From Actinophytocola oryzae (lineage in GTDB: Bacteria > Actinomycetota > Actinomycetes > Mycobacteriales > Pseudonocardiaceae): DNA of 64,000 bases. The translations under genes and the position numbers were made by a program. How positions within the stretch are numbered: the stretch's first letter is position 1; the number at the start of each line of letters is the position of its first letter. Shown one piece after another: positions 1-9,500 of the stretch. The notes beneath the pieces were generated by a model. The model searched no databases. It saw only the letters and a program-made list of their open reading frames with translations, and had not been told where the DNA came from. Location of the stretch: the NCBI RefSeq assembly GCF_004364325.1, contig NZ_SOCP01000002.1, positions 434,001 to 498,000 of the forward strand, read 5' to 3'.

Positions 1-1
1 G

Positions 2-1621
2 GCCGCGGTGCTGCTGGCGCGCGGTGTCCGTCCTGACGAGACGGTCGCGGTCGTCCTGCCCCGGTCGCGGGCGTGCGTGGTCGCGTTGCTGGCGGTCGCC
101 AGGGCAGGCGCCGGTTTCCTCTGCCTCGACCCGGGGTTGCCCTCGGCGCGGATGGCGTGGCTCGCCCGCGACGCGGGCGCGGTACTGCAGGTCACGAACG
201 CGGACATGGCCGACCGGGTCGACGTCCCCGCGGTGCTGGTTTCCGAGACCACCGACGGCCCCTGTGACGCCGACGGCCTCACCCCCGACCACCTCGCGTA
301 CGTGATCTACACGTCCGGCTCCACGGGCACGCCGAAGGGGGTGCTGCTGTCGCATCGCGGCCTGGCGCAGCTGCTCTCGTTGCACCGCGACAAGTTCGCG
401 GTCGGGCCGGGTTCGCAGGTGCTGCAGTACGCGCCGTACTCGTTCGACGCGTCGGTGTGGGAGTGCGTGATGGGGGTGCTGTCGGGGGCGTGCCTGCACC
501 TCGCCCCGGCGGACGCCCTGCTGCCGGGGGCGCCGCTGGCGGCCACCCTCGCGGAGCGGCGGATCACGCACGTGACCATGCCGCCGTCCAACCTGGCGAT
601 GCTCGAGACGGTGCCGGACAGCCTGGCGCACCTGGTGCTCGCGGGCGAGGCGTGCCCGGCGGAACTGGTGCGGCGGTGGGGCGGACGTGTCCACCTGTGG
701 AACGCGTACGGCCCCACCGAGGCCACGGTGTGCGCCACGATCCAGGACTGCGCAGGCGTGCCGGACGGACAGGCACCGACCATCGGCACGGCGTTTCCCG
801 GCGCGGAGGCGTACGTGCTGGACGCAGGCATGAACGTGGTGCCGCCGGGTGTGCCGGGCGAGCTCTACCTCGGCGGACAGGGACTTGCCCGTGGGTACCT
901 GAACCGCCCGGAGCTGACGGCGACCGCGTTCGTGCCCCACCCGTGCACGCCGGGAGCCCGGCTCTACCGGACCGGCGACCTGGCACGCCTGACCGCGACC
1001 GGGGAGATCGACTTCCTGGGCCGGGCCGACGACCAGGTCAAGGTGCGGGGCATCCGCATCGAGCTGGGCGAGGTCGAGCGGGTGCTCGTCGGGCTGGACC
1101 CGAGGGTGGCCGACGCGGCGGTGCTGGTGGCGGGCAGTGGCGGGGACGCGCACCTGATCGGGTTCGTGGCCGCGCCGGGGGATGTCGACCCGGCCGCGCT
1201 GCGGGAGGACCTGGCCGCCCGGCTGCCCGCGTACCTGGTCCCGGCGTGGCTGTCCCGACTGGACGAGTTCCCGTTGACCGGCAACGGAAAGCTCGACCGC
1301 CGCGCACTGGCGGCCCTGGCGGGCGACCATCGTCCGGCCACACGTCTGGTCGCGCCGCCGAGGGGCCCGGTGGAGCGTGAGGTGGCCGAGATCTGGCGAG
1401 AACTGCTGCCCGACAACGACTTCGGCCGGGAGGACAGCTTCTTCGCCGTCGGTGGCACGTCGCTGACACTGACCAGGCTGCACGAACGGCTGGACACCCA
1501 CCACCCGGGCGCGCTCAAGCTCGTCGACCTGTTCCGCCTGAACACGGTCGCCGCGATCGCCGTGGCCCTGGCCGGTGCCGGCACGCCGGCGGAGACCGCC
1601 GCCGTCAGCATCCGATTCTGA
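2..1621 (+). CDS. NRPS adenylation-PCP module (5' partial)
   Basis: The frame is open at the left edge, so this is the C-terminal part of a nonribosomal peptide synthetase; about 50 residues of the A domain and anything before it are missing. The A domain carries YTSGSTGTPKG, NAYGPTE, YRTGDL and the LTGNGKLDRR lysine motif. Read against GrsA, the pocket residues are roughly D-A-W-T-V-A-A-V-C-K, close to the GrsA/TycA phenylalanine code, so an aromatic amino acid is likely (inference). A carrier domain follows with GGTSL, its phosphopantetheine serine encoded at 1460. The gene ends 13 bases before the next one, which has a good AGGGAG ribosome site. It probably loads an amino acid that passes to the KS of the next protein. 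Upstream domains cannot be judged. Confidence 0.92.
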   Translation, partial: AAVLLARGVRPDETVAVVLPRSRACVVALLAVARAGAGFLCLDPGLPSARMAWLARDAGAVLQVTNADMADRVDVPAVLVSETTDGPCDADGLTPDHLAYVIYTSGSTGTPKGVLLSHRGLAQLLSLHRDKFAVGPGSQVLQYAPYSFDASVWECVMGVLSGACLHLAPADALLPGAPLAATLAERRITHVTMPPSNLAMLETVPDSLAHLVLAGEACPAELVRRWGGRVHLWNAYGPTEATVCATIQDCAGVPDGQAPTIGTAFPGAEAYVLDAGMNVVPPGVPGELYLGGQGLARGYLNRPELTATAFVPHPCTPGARLYRTGDLARLTATGEIDFLGRADDQVKVRGIRIELGEVERVLVGLDPRVADAAVLVAGSGGDAHLIGFVAAPGDVDPAALREDLAARLPAYLVPAWLSRLDEFPLTGNGKLDRRALAALAGDHRPATRLVAPPRGPVEREVAEIWRELLPDNDFGREDSFFAVGGTSLTLTRLHERLDTHHPGALKLVDLFRLNTVAAIAVALAGAGTPAETAAVSIRF

Positions 1622-1634
1622 GAGGGAGATCGTC

Positions 1635-4600
1635 ATGCCCAGCTCCCCACCCATTGCGATCGTCGGTGTCGCCGCCGCGTTGCCGGGTGCCGGTGACGAC
1701 CTCGCCGCGCTCGCCGAACTGCTCGACGCCCGGCGTGACCTCGTCGCCCCGGTGCCGGCCAACCGCCGTGCGGACGGCGGCCTCGACCAGGCTGCCGCGC
1801 TCGCCGAGTGCGCCCTGCTCGACCGGATCGACGAGTTCGACCACGCCTTCTTCGGGCTCTCCGCCCGTGAGGCCGGCGAGATGGACCCCCAGCAACGCCT
1901 ACTGCTCTCCTTGTCCTGCAAGGCGATCTGGGACTCCGGCCACCCCCTCGCCGCCTTCGCGGGCACCAGGACGGCTGTCGTGTTCGGTGCGGCGAGCGAG
2001 AACTACTCGACGCTGCTGGAAACCGGGATGGTCACCGGGTCGCTGCCCGCCGCGCAGGCCGGCCGGGTCGCGCACACGCTCGACCTGCGCGGCCCGGCCA
2101 TGACCGTGGACACCGCCTGCTCGTCCGCGCTGGCCGCCGTCCTCGAGGCGTGCCGCCGACTGGCCACCGGCGAGGCGGACTGGGCACTCACCGGCGGCGT
2201 CCGACTCCTGCCCGTGCCGCCTGCCGCCACCCCACCCGGCGCCGAGGGCATCGTGTCACCGACCGGCCGGTCCCGCAGCTTCGACGCCGCCGCCGACGGC
2301 ACGGGGCTCGGCGAGGGCGGCGCCGTCTTCCTCCTCAAACCACTGGTGCGAGCCGAGGCCGACGGTGACCCCGTGCACGCCGTGATCCTCGGCGGCGCCA
2401 CCAACCACGACGGCGGCCGCAGCAACGGGTTCGCCGCACCCAGCACCGAGGCGCAGGAGGAACTGCTCCTCGACGCGTGGCGTGCCGCCGGGATCAACCC
2501 CGGCTCGCTCGGGCTCGTCGAGGCGCACGGCACCGGCACCCGGCTCGGCGACCCCATCGAGTTCCAGGCGCTGTCCGCCGCGTTCGCCAGGCGTACCGAA
2601 CGCACGGGGTTCTGCGTCCTCGGCTCGGTCAAGTCCAACATCGGCCACCTCGACTCCGCCGCGGGTGCGGCCGGGCTGCTCAAGGCCGTCGTCTCGGTCG
2701 GCACCGGCGCCCGTTACGCCTCCGCACACTTCGTCACCCCCAACCCCCTGCTGGACACCGAGAACTCCGCGCTGCGACTGCCGACCGGCACCGAGTCGTG
2801 GACCGGCCCGGGTCCGCGCCGCGCGGGGGTGAGCGCGTTCGGCCTCATCGGCACGAACGTGCACCTCGTGGTGGAACAGCCACCGCCCCGGGAGCCCGAG
2901 CCGTCGAGCGGGCTGCCGCTGCTGGTGCCCGTGTCCGCACGCAGCGAGGGCGCCCTGCGCAGGCACGCCGCCCGCCTGGCCGCACACCTGCGTCGCAACC
3001 CCGAGGCCATGGCCGACGTGGCCATGGTGCAGGCGGTCGGCCGCGACCACGAGCCGTGGCGTGCCACCATCCTCGCCGCCGACGCGGGCGAAGCCGTTGC
3101 GGCACTGGACAAGCTGGCCGACGGCACCCAACCCGTCGCCACGGCACCGGAGGCCGTCCCGGTGGTGCTGCTGCCACACGAGACACCGCCGGGAGCCGAG
3201 CGTCTCATCAGGACACTGCTCGACGCGGGCGTCTCCGACCGTGTCCTCATTGGACACGGTGCGGGAAACCACCTCGTCGACATCCTACGCGGAGAAGCCG
3301 ACCCGTCGGCCACGCCACCGACCGAGGCGACACCACTGGACCCCACCCGGCTGGCCGCGGCCTTCGGATCGCTCGCACAGCAAGGCACCCCGGTGTGCGT
3401 GGCCCCCTGGCCCGGTGCCCTGACCAACCTGGCGAGCGACCTGGCCCCGGTGCACGTCCTCGACGCGGCACTCCCGCCACGCGAGGCACTCCTGGACCTC
3501 CTCGCCGCGCTCTACCGGGCCGGCGTGCCGCTCGACTGGGCACGCAGTGCGGCCGCCCTCGGCGGGTACGGCCGCCGTGCCTCGGTGCCGACCGCGTTGT
3601 TCGAGCCGATCCGGTGCTGGGTCACGGGTCCCCAGCCCGAACAGGGCGTCCTCGCCGACGAGGGCACCCGGTCCGAACGCGTCCTCGCCGCCATCTGGTG
3701 CGAGCTGCTCGGCACCCCGACCGTGAACCGCGAGGACGACTTCTTCGAACTCGGCGGCGACTCCCTCATGCAGACCCAGCTCGACAACGCCGTCGAGCGC
3801 GAGTTCGGCGTCACCGTCGAGCTGACCGACATCTTCGACTACCCGCGCCTGTGCGACCTCGCCGCCCACATCGACTCGCTCACCCCGCGGGAGCGGACAG
3901 GTCCCCGGCACGACCCGGCCCGCACGACGGCGCCTGCCACCCACTCGCAGCGCCGCATGTGGTTGCTCCAACAGCTGGACCCGAAGTCCGGCCTGTACAA
4001 CGTCAGCACCGCGTTCGAGCTGTCCGGCCCGGTCGACGCCAGGGCCGTGCACCGCGCCCTCGACACCATCGCCGCACGACACGCCATCCTCCGCACCCAG
4101 CTGATCCACGAGGACGGTGAGCTGACCCAGCGCGTCGACCCCTCGGCCGGCTTCGAGTTCGCCGTCCGCTCCTTCGACGGCGACCCGACGACCGACCTGC
4201 GCGACCACGCCGCAGAGCCGTTCGACCTCGCGGAGCCGGGCGCGGCACGGGCCCTGCTGCTGCGTGACTGCGCGGACCCGGCACACAGCCTCCTCCAGCT
4301 CGTCCTGCACCACGCGATCTGCGACGAGTGGTCGATGAACCTGCTGCTCGACGAGCTGGCGGCCGAGTACACGGCACAACTGCGCCAGGTGCCCGCGGCG
4401 ATCACCGAGCCGGCGCTGCAGTTCACCGACTGGGCCGCATGGGAGCACGAACGCGGCACGGACGACGACGCGGACTACTGGCGCACCCGTCTCGCGGGCG
4501 TCCCCGTGGACCTGCCGCTACCCACCGACTTCCCCTACGGCGCAAGGCAGGACGACCACGGCGCCTGGCTGCCGGTCGACGTGCCGGCCGAACTCGTCGC

Positions 4601-5222
4601 CAGGGCGAGGGAAGAGGCCAGGAAGGCAGGCGGCACCCTGTTCACCTGGCTGCTGACCGCCTACGCCGCCTGGCTCGCCCGCCTGACCCAGTCCGAGGAC
4701 TTCCTGATCGGCGTCCCGGTCGCCGGTCGCCAGCACGCGAGCGCCGAACGCCTGCTCGGCTGCTTCGTCAACACCGTGCCGGTCCGGGTCGACGCGACCG
4801 GCGACCCGGGCTTCGCCACCCTGTTCGAGCGGGTCCGCGACTCCCTCAACGGCGCACTGGCCCACCAGGCCTACCCGTTCGACCTCATGGTCGACAACAC
4901 GGGCGCCACCAGGGACGCCGCCCGCCCACCACTGGTACAGACCCTGCTGTCCCTGCAGGGCGACAGGAACAACGCGGAACGGCTGCTCGACGAGGTCCGC
5001 CTGCGCCCCCTGCGGGTCGACGCCGAGATCTCCTGGTTCGACCTGTCCGCGGTCCTGTGGGACGCACCGGACGGCGGACTCGGCGGGGTCGTCGCCTACC
5101 GCACGGCCCTGTTCGAACCGGACTCCATCAAGGGATTCCTGCGGGACTGGCTGGCACTGGCGGCGGCAGGCCTCGACCGCCAGGACGAATCGATCCACAC
5201 GTTGCTGGAGGAGCCATGGTGA
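1635..5222 (+). CDS. Hybrid PKS-NRPS protein: KS - degenerate AT region - ACP - C
   Basis: A 1195-residue megasynthase subunit. The ketosynthase has a full triad: Cys162 in DTACSSA, His298 in EAHGTGT and His338 in NIGHLD. After it come about 280 residues (412-690), shorter than an acyltransferase plus linkers. GHGAG at 540-544 sits where an AT would have GHSxG, so the serine nucleophile is absent and the AT looks vestigial. A carrier follows (GGDSL, Ser710), then a condensation domain (about 755-1195) with HHAICDEW, His893 being the catalytic His. The ATG is chosen for the AGGGAG site 7 bases upstream; an upstream in-frame start overlaps the previous gene. The KS should extend an aminoacyl or peptidyl chain by two carbons, using an AT supplied elsewhere. 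The terminal C domain has no A-PCP behind it and probably serves the ligase-KR-PCP-E protein encoded at 11404. Confidence 0.93.
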   Translation: MPSSPPIAIVGVAAALPGAGDDLAALAELLDARRDLVAPVPANRRADGGLDQAAALAECALLDRIDEFDHAFFGLSAREAGEMDPQQRLLLSLSCKAIWDSGHPLAAFAGTRTAVVFGAASENYSTLLETGMVTGSLPAAQAGRVAHTLDLRGPAMTVDTACSSALAAVLEACRRLATGEADWALTGGVRLLPVPPAATPPGAEGIVSPTGRSRSFDAAADGTGLGEGGAVFLLKPLVRAEADGDPVHAVILGGATNHDGGRSNGFAAPSTEAQEELLLDAWRAAGINPGSLGLVEAHGTGTRLGDPIEFQALSAAFARRTERTGFCVLGSVKSNIGHLDSAAGAAGLLKAVVSVGTGARYASAHFVTPNPLLDTENSALRLPTGTESWTGPGPRRAGVSAFGLIGTNVHLVVEQPPPREPEPSSGLPLLVPVSARSEGALRRHAARLAAHLRRNPEAMADVAMVQAVGRDHEPWRATILAADAGEAVAALDKLADGTQPVATAPEAVPVVLLPHETPPGAERLIRTLLDAGVSDRVLIGHGAGNHLVDILRGEADPSATPPTEATPLDPTRLAAAFGSLAQQGTPVCVAPWPGALTNLASDLAPVHVLDAALPPREALLDLLAALYRAGVPLDWARSAAALGGYGRRASVPTALFEPIRCWVTGPQPEQGVLADEGTRSERVLAAIWCELLGTPTVNREDDFFELGGDSLMQTQLDNAVEREFGVTVELTDIFDYPRLCDLAAHIDSLTPRERTGPRHDPARTTAPATHSQRRMWLLQQLDPKSGLYNVSTAFELSGPVDARAVHRALDTIAARHAILRTQLIHEDGELTQRVDPSAGFEFAVRSFDGDPTTDLRDHAAEPFDLAEPGAARALLLRDCADPAHSLLQLVLHHAICDEWSMNLLLDELAAEYTAQLRQVPAAITEPALQFTDWAAWEHERGTDDDADYWRTRLAGVPVDLPLPTDFPYGARQDDHGAWLPVDVPAELVARAREEARKAGGTLFTWLLTAYAAWLARLTQSEDFLIGVPVAGRQHASAERLLGCFVNTVPVRVDATGDPGFATLFERVRDSLNGALAHQAYPFDLMVDNTGATRDAARPPLVQTLLSLQGDRNNAERLLDEVRLRPLRVDAEISWFDLSAVLWDAPDGGLGGVVAYRTALFEPDSIKGFLRDWLALAAAGLDRQDESIHTLLEEPW

Positions 5223-6571
5223 GCCTCGAGACCCTCACGGACACCAACCACCTGAGCCGCTACCTCGGACAGGGCATCGAGACCCTGGCCAGGGAGGACC
5301 CGGACGTCTACCGGCTGCTGGAACGCGAGCACGAGCGCCAGTGCGAGTCGCTGTCGCTCGTGGCCTCCAGCGGCGGCACCGACGCCTCCGTGCTGGCCGT
5401 CGCGGGCGCGAGCGTCGTCAACGTCACCGCCGAGGGCTACCCGGGCCGCCGCTACCACGCGGGCTGCCGCAACGTCGACGAGCTGGAGCGCCTCGCGGTC
5501 GAACGCGCGAAGGCCGTGTTCGGCGCGCGGTATGTCAACGTGCAGCCGCACTGCGCGAGCTTCGCGAACCACACGGTCATGCAGGCGTTGCTGGACCCCG
5601 GCGAGACGATCCTCGGGATGGCGCTCGACCAGGGCGGCCACCTCACCCACGGCGCGCAGGCCAACCTGTCCGGCAAGCTGTTCAAGGTCCACCACTACGG
5701 CCTCGACGACGACGGCCTGATCGACTACCGGCAGCTGTCCGAGCTGGCGCAGGCACACCGGCCCCGGCTGATCGTGTGCGGCACCACCTCCTACACGCGG
5801 GTGATCGACTTCGACCGCATCAGGGAGATCGCGGACGGCGTCGGCGCGTACGTGCTCGCCGACGTCACGCACATCGCCGGGCTGGTCGCGGCGGGCCTGC
5901 ACCCGAGCCCGATCGACGCGGCGCACTTCACGACCACGTGCACGTTCAAACAGCTCTACGGCCCGCGCGGCGGCCTGATCATGATGGGCCGTGACGCGGA
6001 CGCACTCGGCGACGACGGCAACCGCACGCTGTCCCAACGGATCCAGAGCGCGGTGTTCCCGCTCATGCAGGGCTCGCCGGAGGTCCACACGATCGCCGCC
6101 AAGGCCCGCGCGCTCGCCCGCCTCGCCGAGCCGTCGTTCCGTGCGCTGGCGGGGCGCATCCGCACGTGTGCCAACGCGTTGGCCGCGGCCCTGACCGACC
6201 GGGGCTACGACGTGGTCGGCGGTGGCACGGACAACCACATCGTGCTGTTCCGCGTGCCCGAGCGGCTGACCGGCGTGCTCGCGGAACGCGCGCTGGAGTC
6301 CTGCGACATCCTCGTGAACAAGAACAAGATCCCCGGCGACACCCGGGGCGCCACGGTCGCGAGTGGCGTGCGGCTGGGCAGCAACACCGTGGCACTGCGC
6401 GGAATGGGCCCGGCCGAGATGGTCAGGTGCGTCGAGCTGATCGACACCGTCCTCGCCAACACCCTCCCGTCGCAGGACGGCGGCCTCCACCTGCCCGACC
6501 TCGTCCGCGAGCACGTGACCGCGCAGGTCCGCGGCCTGTGCCGCGACTTCCCGCTGCCGTACGCCGCCTGA
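5216..6571 (+). CDS. SHMT-like PLP enzyme (transaldolase/hydroxymethyltransferase type)
   Basis: A 451-residue fold-type I PLP protein of the serine hydroxymethyltransferase family. Recognisable blocks are AEGYPG, NVQPHCAS, GGHLTHG, DVTHIAGLVAAGLHP and FKQLYGPRGG, with Lys245 as the PLP-binding lysine. It departs from housekeeping SHMT: RYYGG is RYHAG (Tyr replaced by His81), THKT before the lysine is CTFKQ, and the early LIASEN block reads LVASSGG. Family members with altered pockets in biosynthetic clusters act as threonine transaldolases (ObiH, LipK, fluorothreonine transaldolase) or alpha-hydroxymethylases. It probably makes a beta-hydroxy or alpha-branched amino acid for the adjacent C-A-PCP-TE module (inference). 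The ATG overlaps the previous stop by 7 bases, so translation is coupled. A housekeeping role is unlikely inside this operon. Confidence 0.88.
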   Translation: MVSLETLTDTNHLSRYLGQGIETLAREDPDVYRLLEREHERQCESLSLVASSGGTDASVLAVAGASVVNVTAEGYPGRRYHAGCRNVDELERLAVERAKAVFGARYVNVQPHCASFANHTVMQALLDPGETILGMALDQGGHLTHGAQANLSGKLFKVHHYGLDDDGLIDYRQLSELAQAHRPRLIVCGTTSYTRVIDFDRIREIADGVGAYVLADVTHIAGLVAAGLHPSPIDAAHFTTTCTFKQLYGPRGGLIMMGRDADALGDDGNRTLSQRIQSAVFPLMQGSPEVHTIAAKARALARLAEPSFRALAGRIRTCANALAAALTDRGYDVVGGGTDNHIVLFRVPERLTGVLAERALESCDILVNKNKIPGDTRGATVASGVRLGSNTVALRGMGPAEMVRCVELIDTVLANTLPSQDGGLHLPDLVREHVTAQVRGLCRDFPLPYAA

Positions 6572-6585
6572 GCAAAAGGGTTGTC

Positions 6586-9500
6586 ATGCCGAAGAACGTC
6601 GAAGCCGTCTACCCGCTTTCCCCGCTGCAGCAAGGACTGCTGTTCCACACGCTGAGCAGGCCTGGTGAGCCGACCTACTTCGAGCAGATCCGGTGCGTGG
6701 TCACCGGTCCGCTCGACCTGGCCGCCTTCGAACAGGCGTGGAACTGGGTCGTCGCACGCCATCCCGTGCTGCGGACCGCCTTCGCCTGGCAGAAGCTCAG
6801 GGAGCCGGTGCAGGTGGTCGGGCGCGCCGTGTCCGTGCCGTTCGACTGGGCCGACTGGCGTGACCGCACCGACCACGCTGCGGCGTGGGAGCGGCTGCTG
6901 CGCGAGGACCGGGAGCAGGGCTTCGACATGGCCCGCGCGCCGCTGATGCGGTTGGTGCTGCGGCAGATCGCGGACGAGGAGCACCTGTTCGTGTGGAGCC
7001 ACCACCACATCCTGCTCGACGGGTGGAGCTTCGGGACCGTGCTGCACGAGGCACTGTCGTGCTACGCGGCGCTGGTGACCGACGGCACGCCACCGGACCT
7101 GCCGGCGCCGCGGCCGTTCGGTGACTTCATCCGCTACCTCACCGACCGGGATCCCGTGGCGGACACGGACTTCTGGCGCGACTACCTGGCCGGCTTCACC
7201 GCGCCGACCCGGCTCGCCGTGGACCGGGGGCAGGGCGTGCACGAGGGTGGCGGCGACGCCGAGGTCACCCTGTCGGTGACACTCGATCGCGAGACCAGCG
7301 CGTTGGTGCAGCAGAACTGTGCCCGGCTCGGCGTGTCACTCGGCGCGCTCGCGCACGCCGCGTGGGCCCGGCTGCTCGGCGCGTACAGCGGCGAGGACGA
7401 GGTGCTCTTCGGCTCCACCACGGCGGGCCGCCCGCCGGAGCTGGCCGGCGTCGAGCAGATGGTCGGCCTGTTCATCAACGCGGTGCCGCTGCGGGTGCGG
7501 ATCGATCCCACCCAGACCGTGGCGCAGTGGCTGACCGAGATCCAGCGGGACCTGTTCCGCACGCAGGGCCACCAGTTCACGGGCCTCGCACGCGTGACCG
7601 AACTGTCCGAAGTAGAGCGTGGCAGGCCGCTCTTCGAGACGCTGCTGAGCTTCCAGAACTACCCCCTCGACGCCGGGCACACCGAGTCGTGGGCCGGGAT
7701 CCGCCTGACCGACTACGGCTGGAGCGGCCCGACCAACTACCCGGTCGCCGTGCGTGCTTTCCCCGGCGACGAGATCATGCTGGTGCTCACCTACTACCGG
7801 CACCGGCTGGCCGACGAGACCGCGGAGGCCATGCTCGACCAGCTCCGCCTGCTCGTCGAACACCTTGGCGCGGCACCGGACCGGCCGCTGGGCGACGTGC
7901 CGGTGGTCGCGGGTCGGCACGCCGAGACGATCCTGCGTGACTGGAACGACACCGTGCGACCGTACGACCTGGACCGCACGCTGCACGGCATGGCCGAGCG
8001 GCAGGCACGGCTGCGGCCGGCGGCGGTCGCGGTCGTGGCCGGGGACGGCACGCTCACCTACGCGGAGCTGGACGCGCGGGCCAACCAGGTGGCACACCGG
8101 CTCGTCGGGCTGGGCGTGCGGCCGGGTGACCGCGTCGGCCTGTGCACGGACAAGTCCACGGCCACGGTCGCCGCCATGCTGGGCGTGATGAAGGCAGGCG
8201 CCGCGTACGTGCCCCTCGATCCGTCCTACCCGGCCGACCGCATCGCCTACATGGTCGGCGACGCGCGGCTGCGTGCCGTGGTGACCTGGGGGAGCGGCAC
8301 GGCGGCCATGCGTGGCGCGTCGTTGCCGCTGCTGGCACTCGAGGACGTGGGCGACGCGTCGACCGCGCCGGTGGACGTCGACGTGTCACCGGACGACGTC
8401 GCCTACGTGATCTACACGTCCGGTTCGTCCGGGCGCCCCAAGGGAGTCGTGCTCGACCACCGGGGGCGGGTCAACAACATCGAGGACTACTGCGACCGGT
8501 TCGCCATGGGCCCGGACGACCGCACGCTGTGTGTGTCGTCGCTGAGCTTCGACATCTCGGTCTGCGACGTCTTCCAGAGCCTGAACTCCGGCGGCCGCCT
8601 GGTGTTCCCGCACGCCGGCCGCGAGAAGGACCCGGAGCACTGGCTCGACCTGATCGCCGCCGAGGGCATCACGCTGTGGCACTCGGCCCCCGCGCTGATG
8701 GACGCGTTGCTGGACACGGTGGCCGACGCCGGTGTCCGTCCCGACACCCTGCGGCTCGCGGTGCTCGACGGCGACTGGATCCCGCTGACACAACCGGACC
8801 GGGTGCGTGCCGCGTCCCCCGGGGTGGCGTTCGTCAGTGCGGGCGGCGCGACCGAGCTGTCGGTGGACTCGGTGACCCACCCCGTCGGCGAGGTCGACCC
8901 GGCGTGGCGGAGCATCCCGTACGGCAGGCCGATGGCGAACCAGACCGCGTACGTCCTCGACTCGCGGATGGAGCCCGCGCCGGTCGGCGTCCCGGGAGAG
9001 CTGCACCTCGGCGGAGTCGGTGTGGCACACGGGTATCTGGACCGGCCGGAGCTGACGGCGGAGAAGTTCGTGCCGCACCCGTGGCCCACGCGGCCCGGCG
9101 AGCGCCTCTACCGCACCGGCGACCTCGCCAGGTTCGGCCACGACGGCACGATCGAGCTGCTCGGCCGGATCGACTTCCAGGTCAAGATCCGCGGTATCCG
9201 GGTGGAGCTGGGCGAGATCGAGGCGGTGCTGCGCGAGCACCCGGCGGTGTCGGCGTGCCTGGTGTCCGCGGCGACGGACGCGGCGGGTGACCGGCGGCTG
9301 GTCGCACACGTGGTGGCCGAGGAACTGGACGCGGCGGGGTTGCGTGCCTGGCTGCGGGAGCGGGTGCCCGAACACCTCGTGCCGGAGGCGTTCGTGCGGC
9401 TGGACCGGTTGCCGCTGACCGCGAACGGCAAGGTGAACCGCCGTGACCTGCCCGCACCGGAGTTCGGCCGCCGGGTCCGCGCCACCGCGGTCACGCCACT

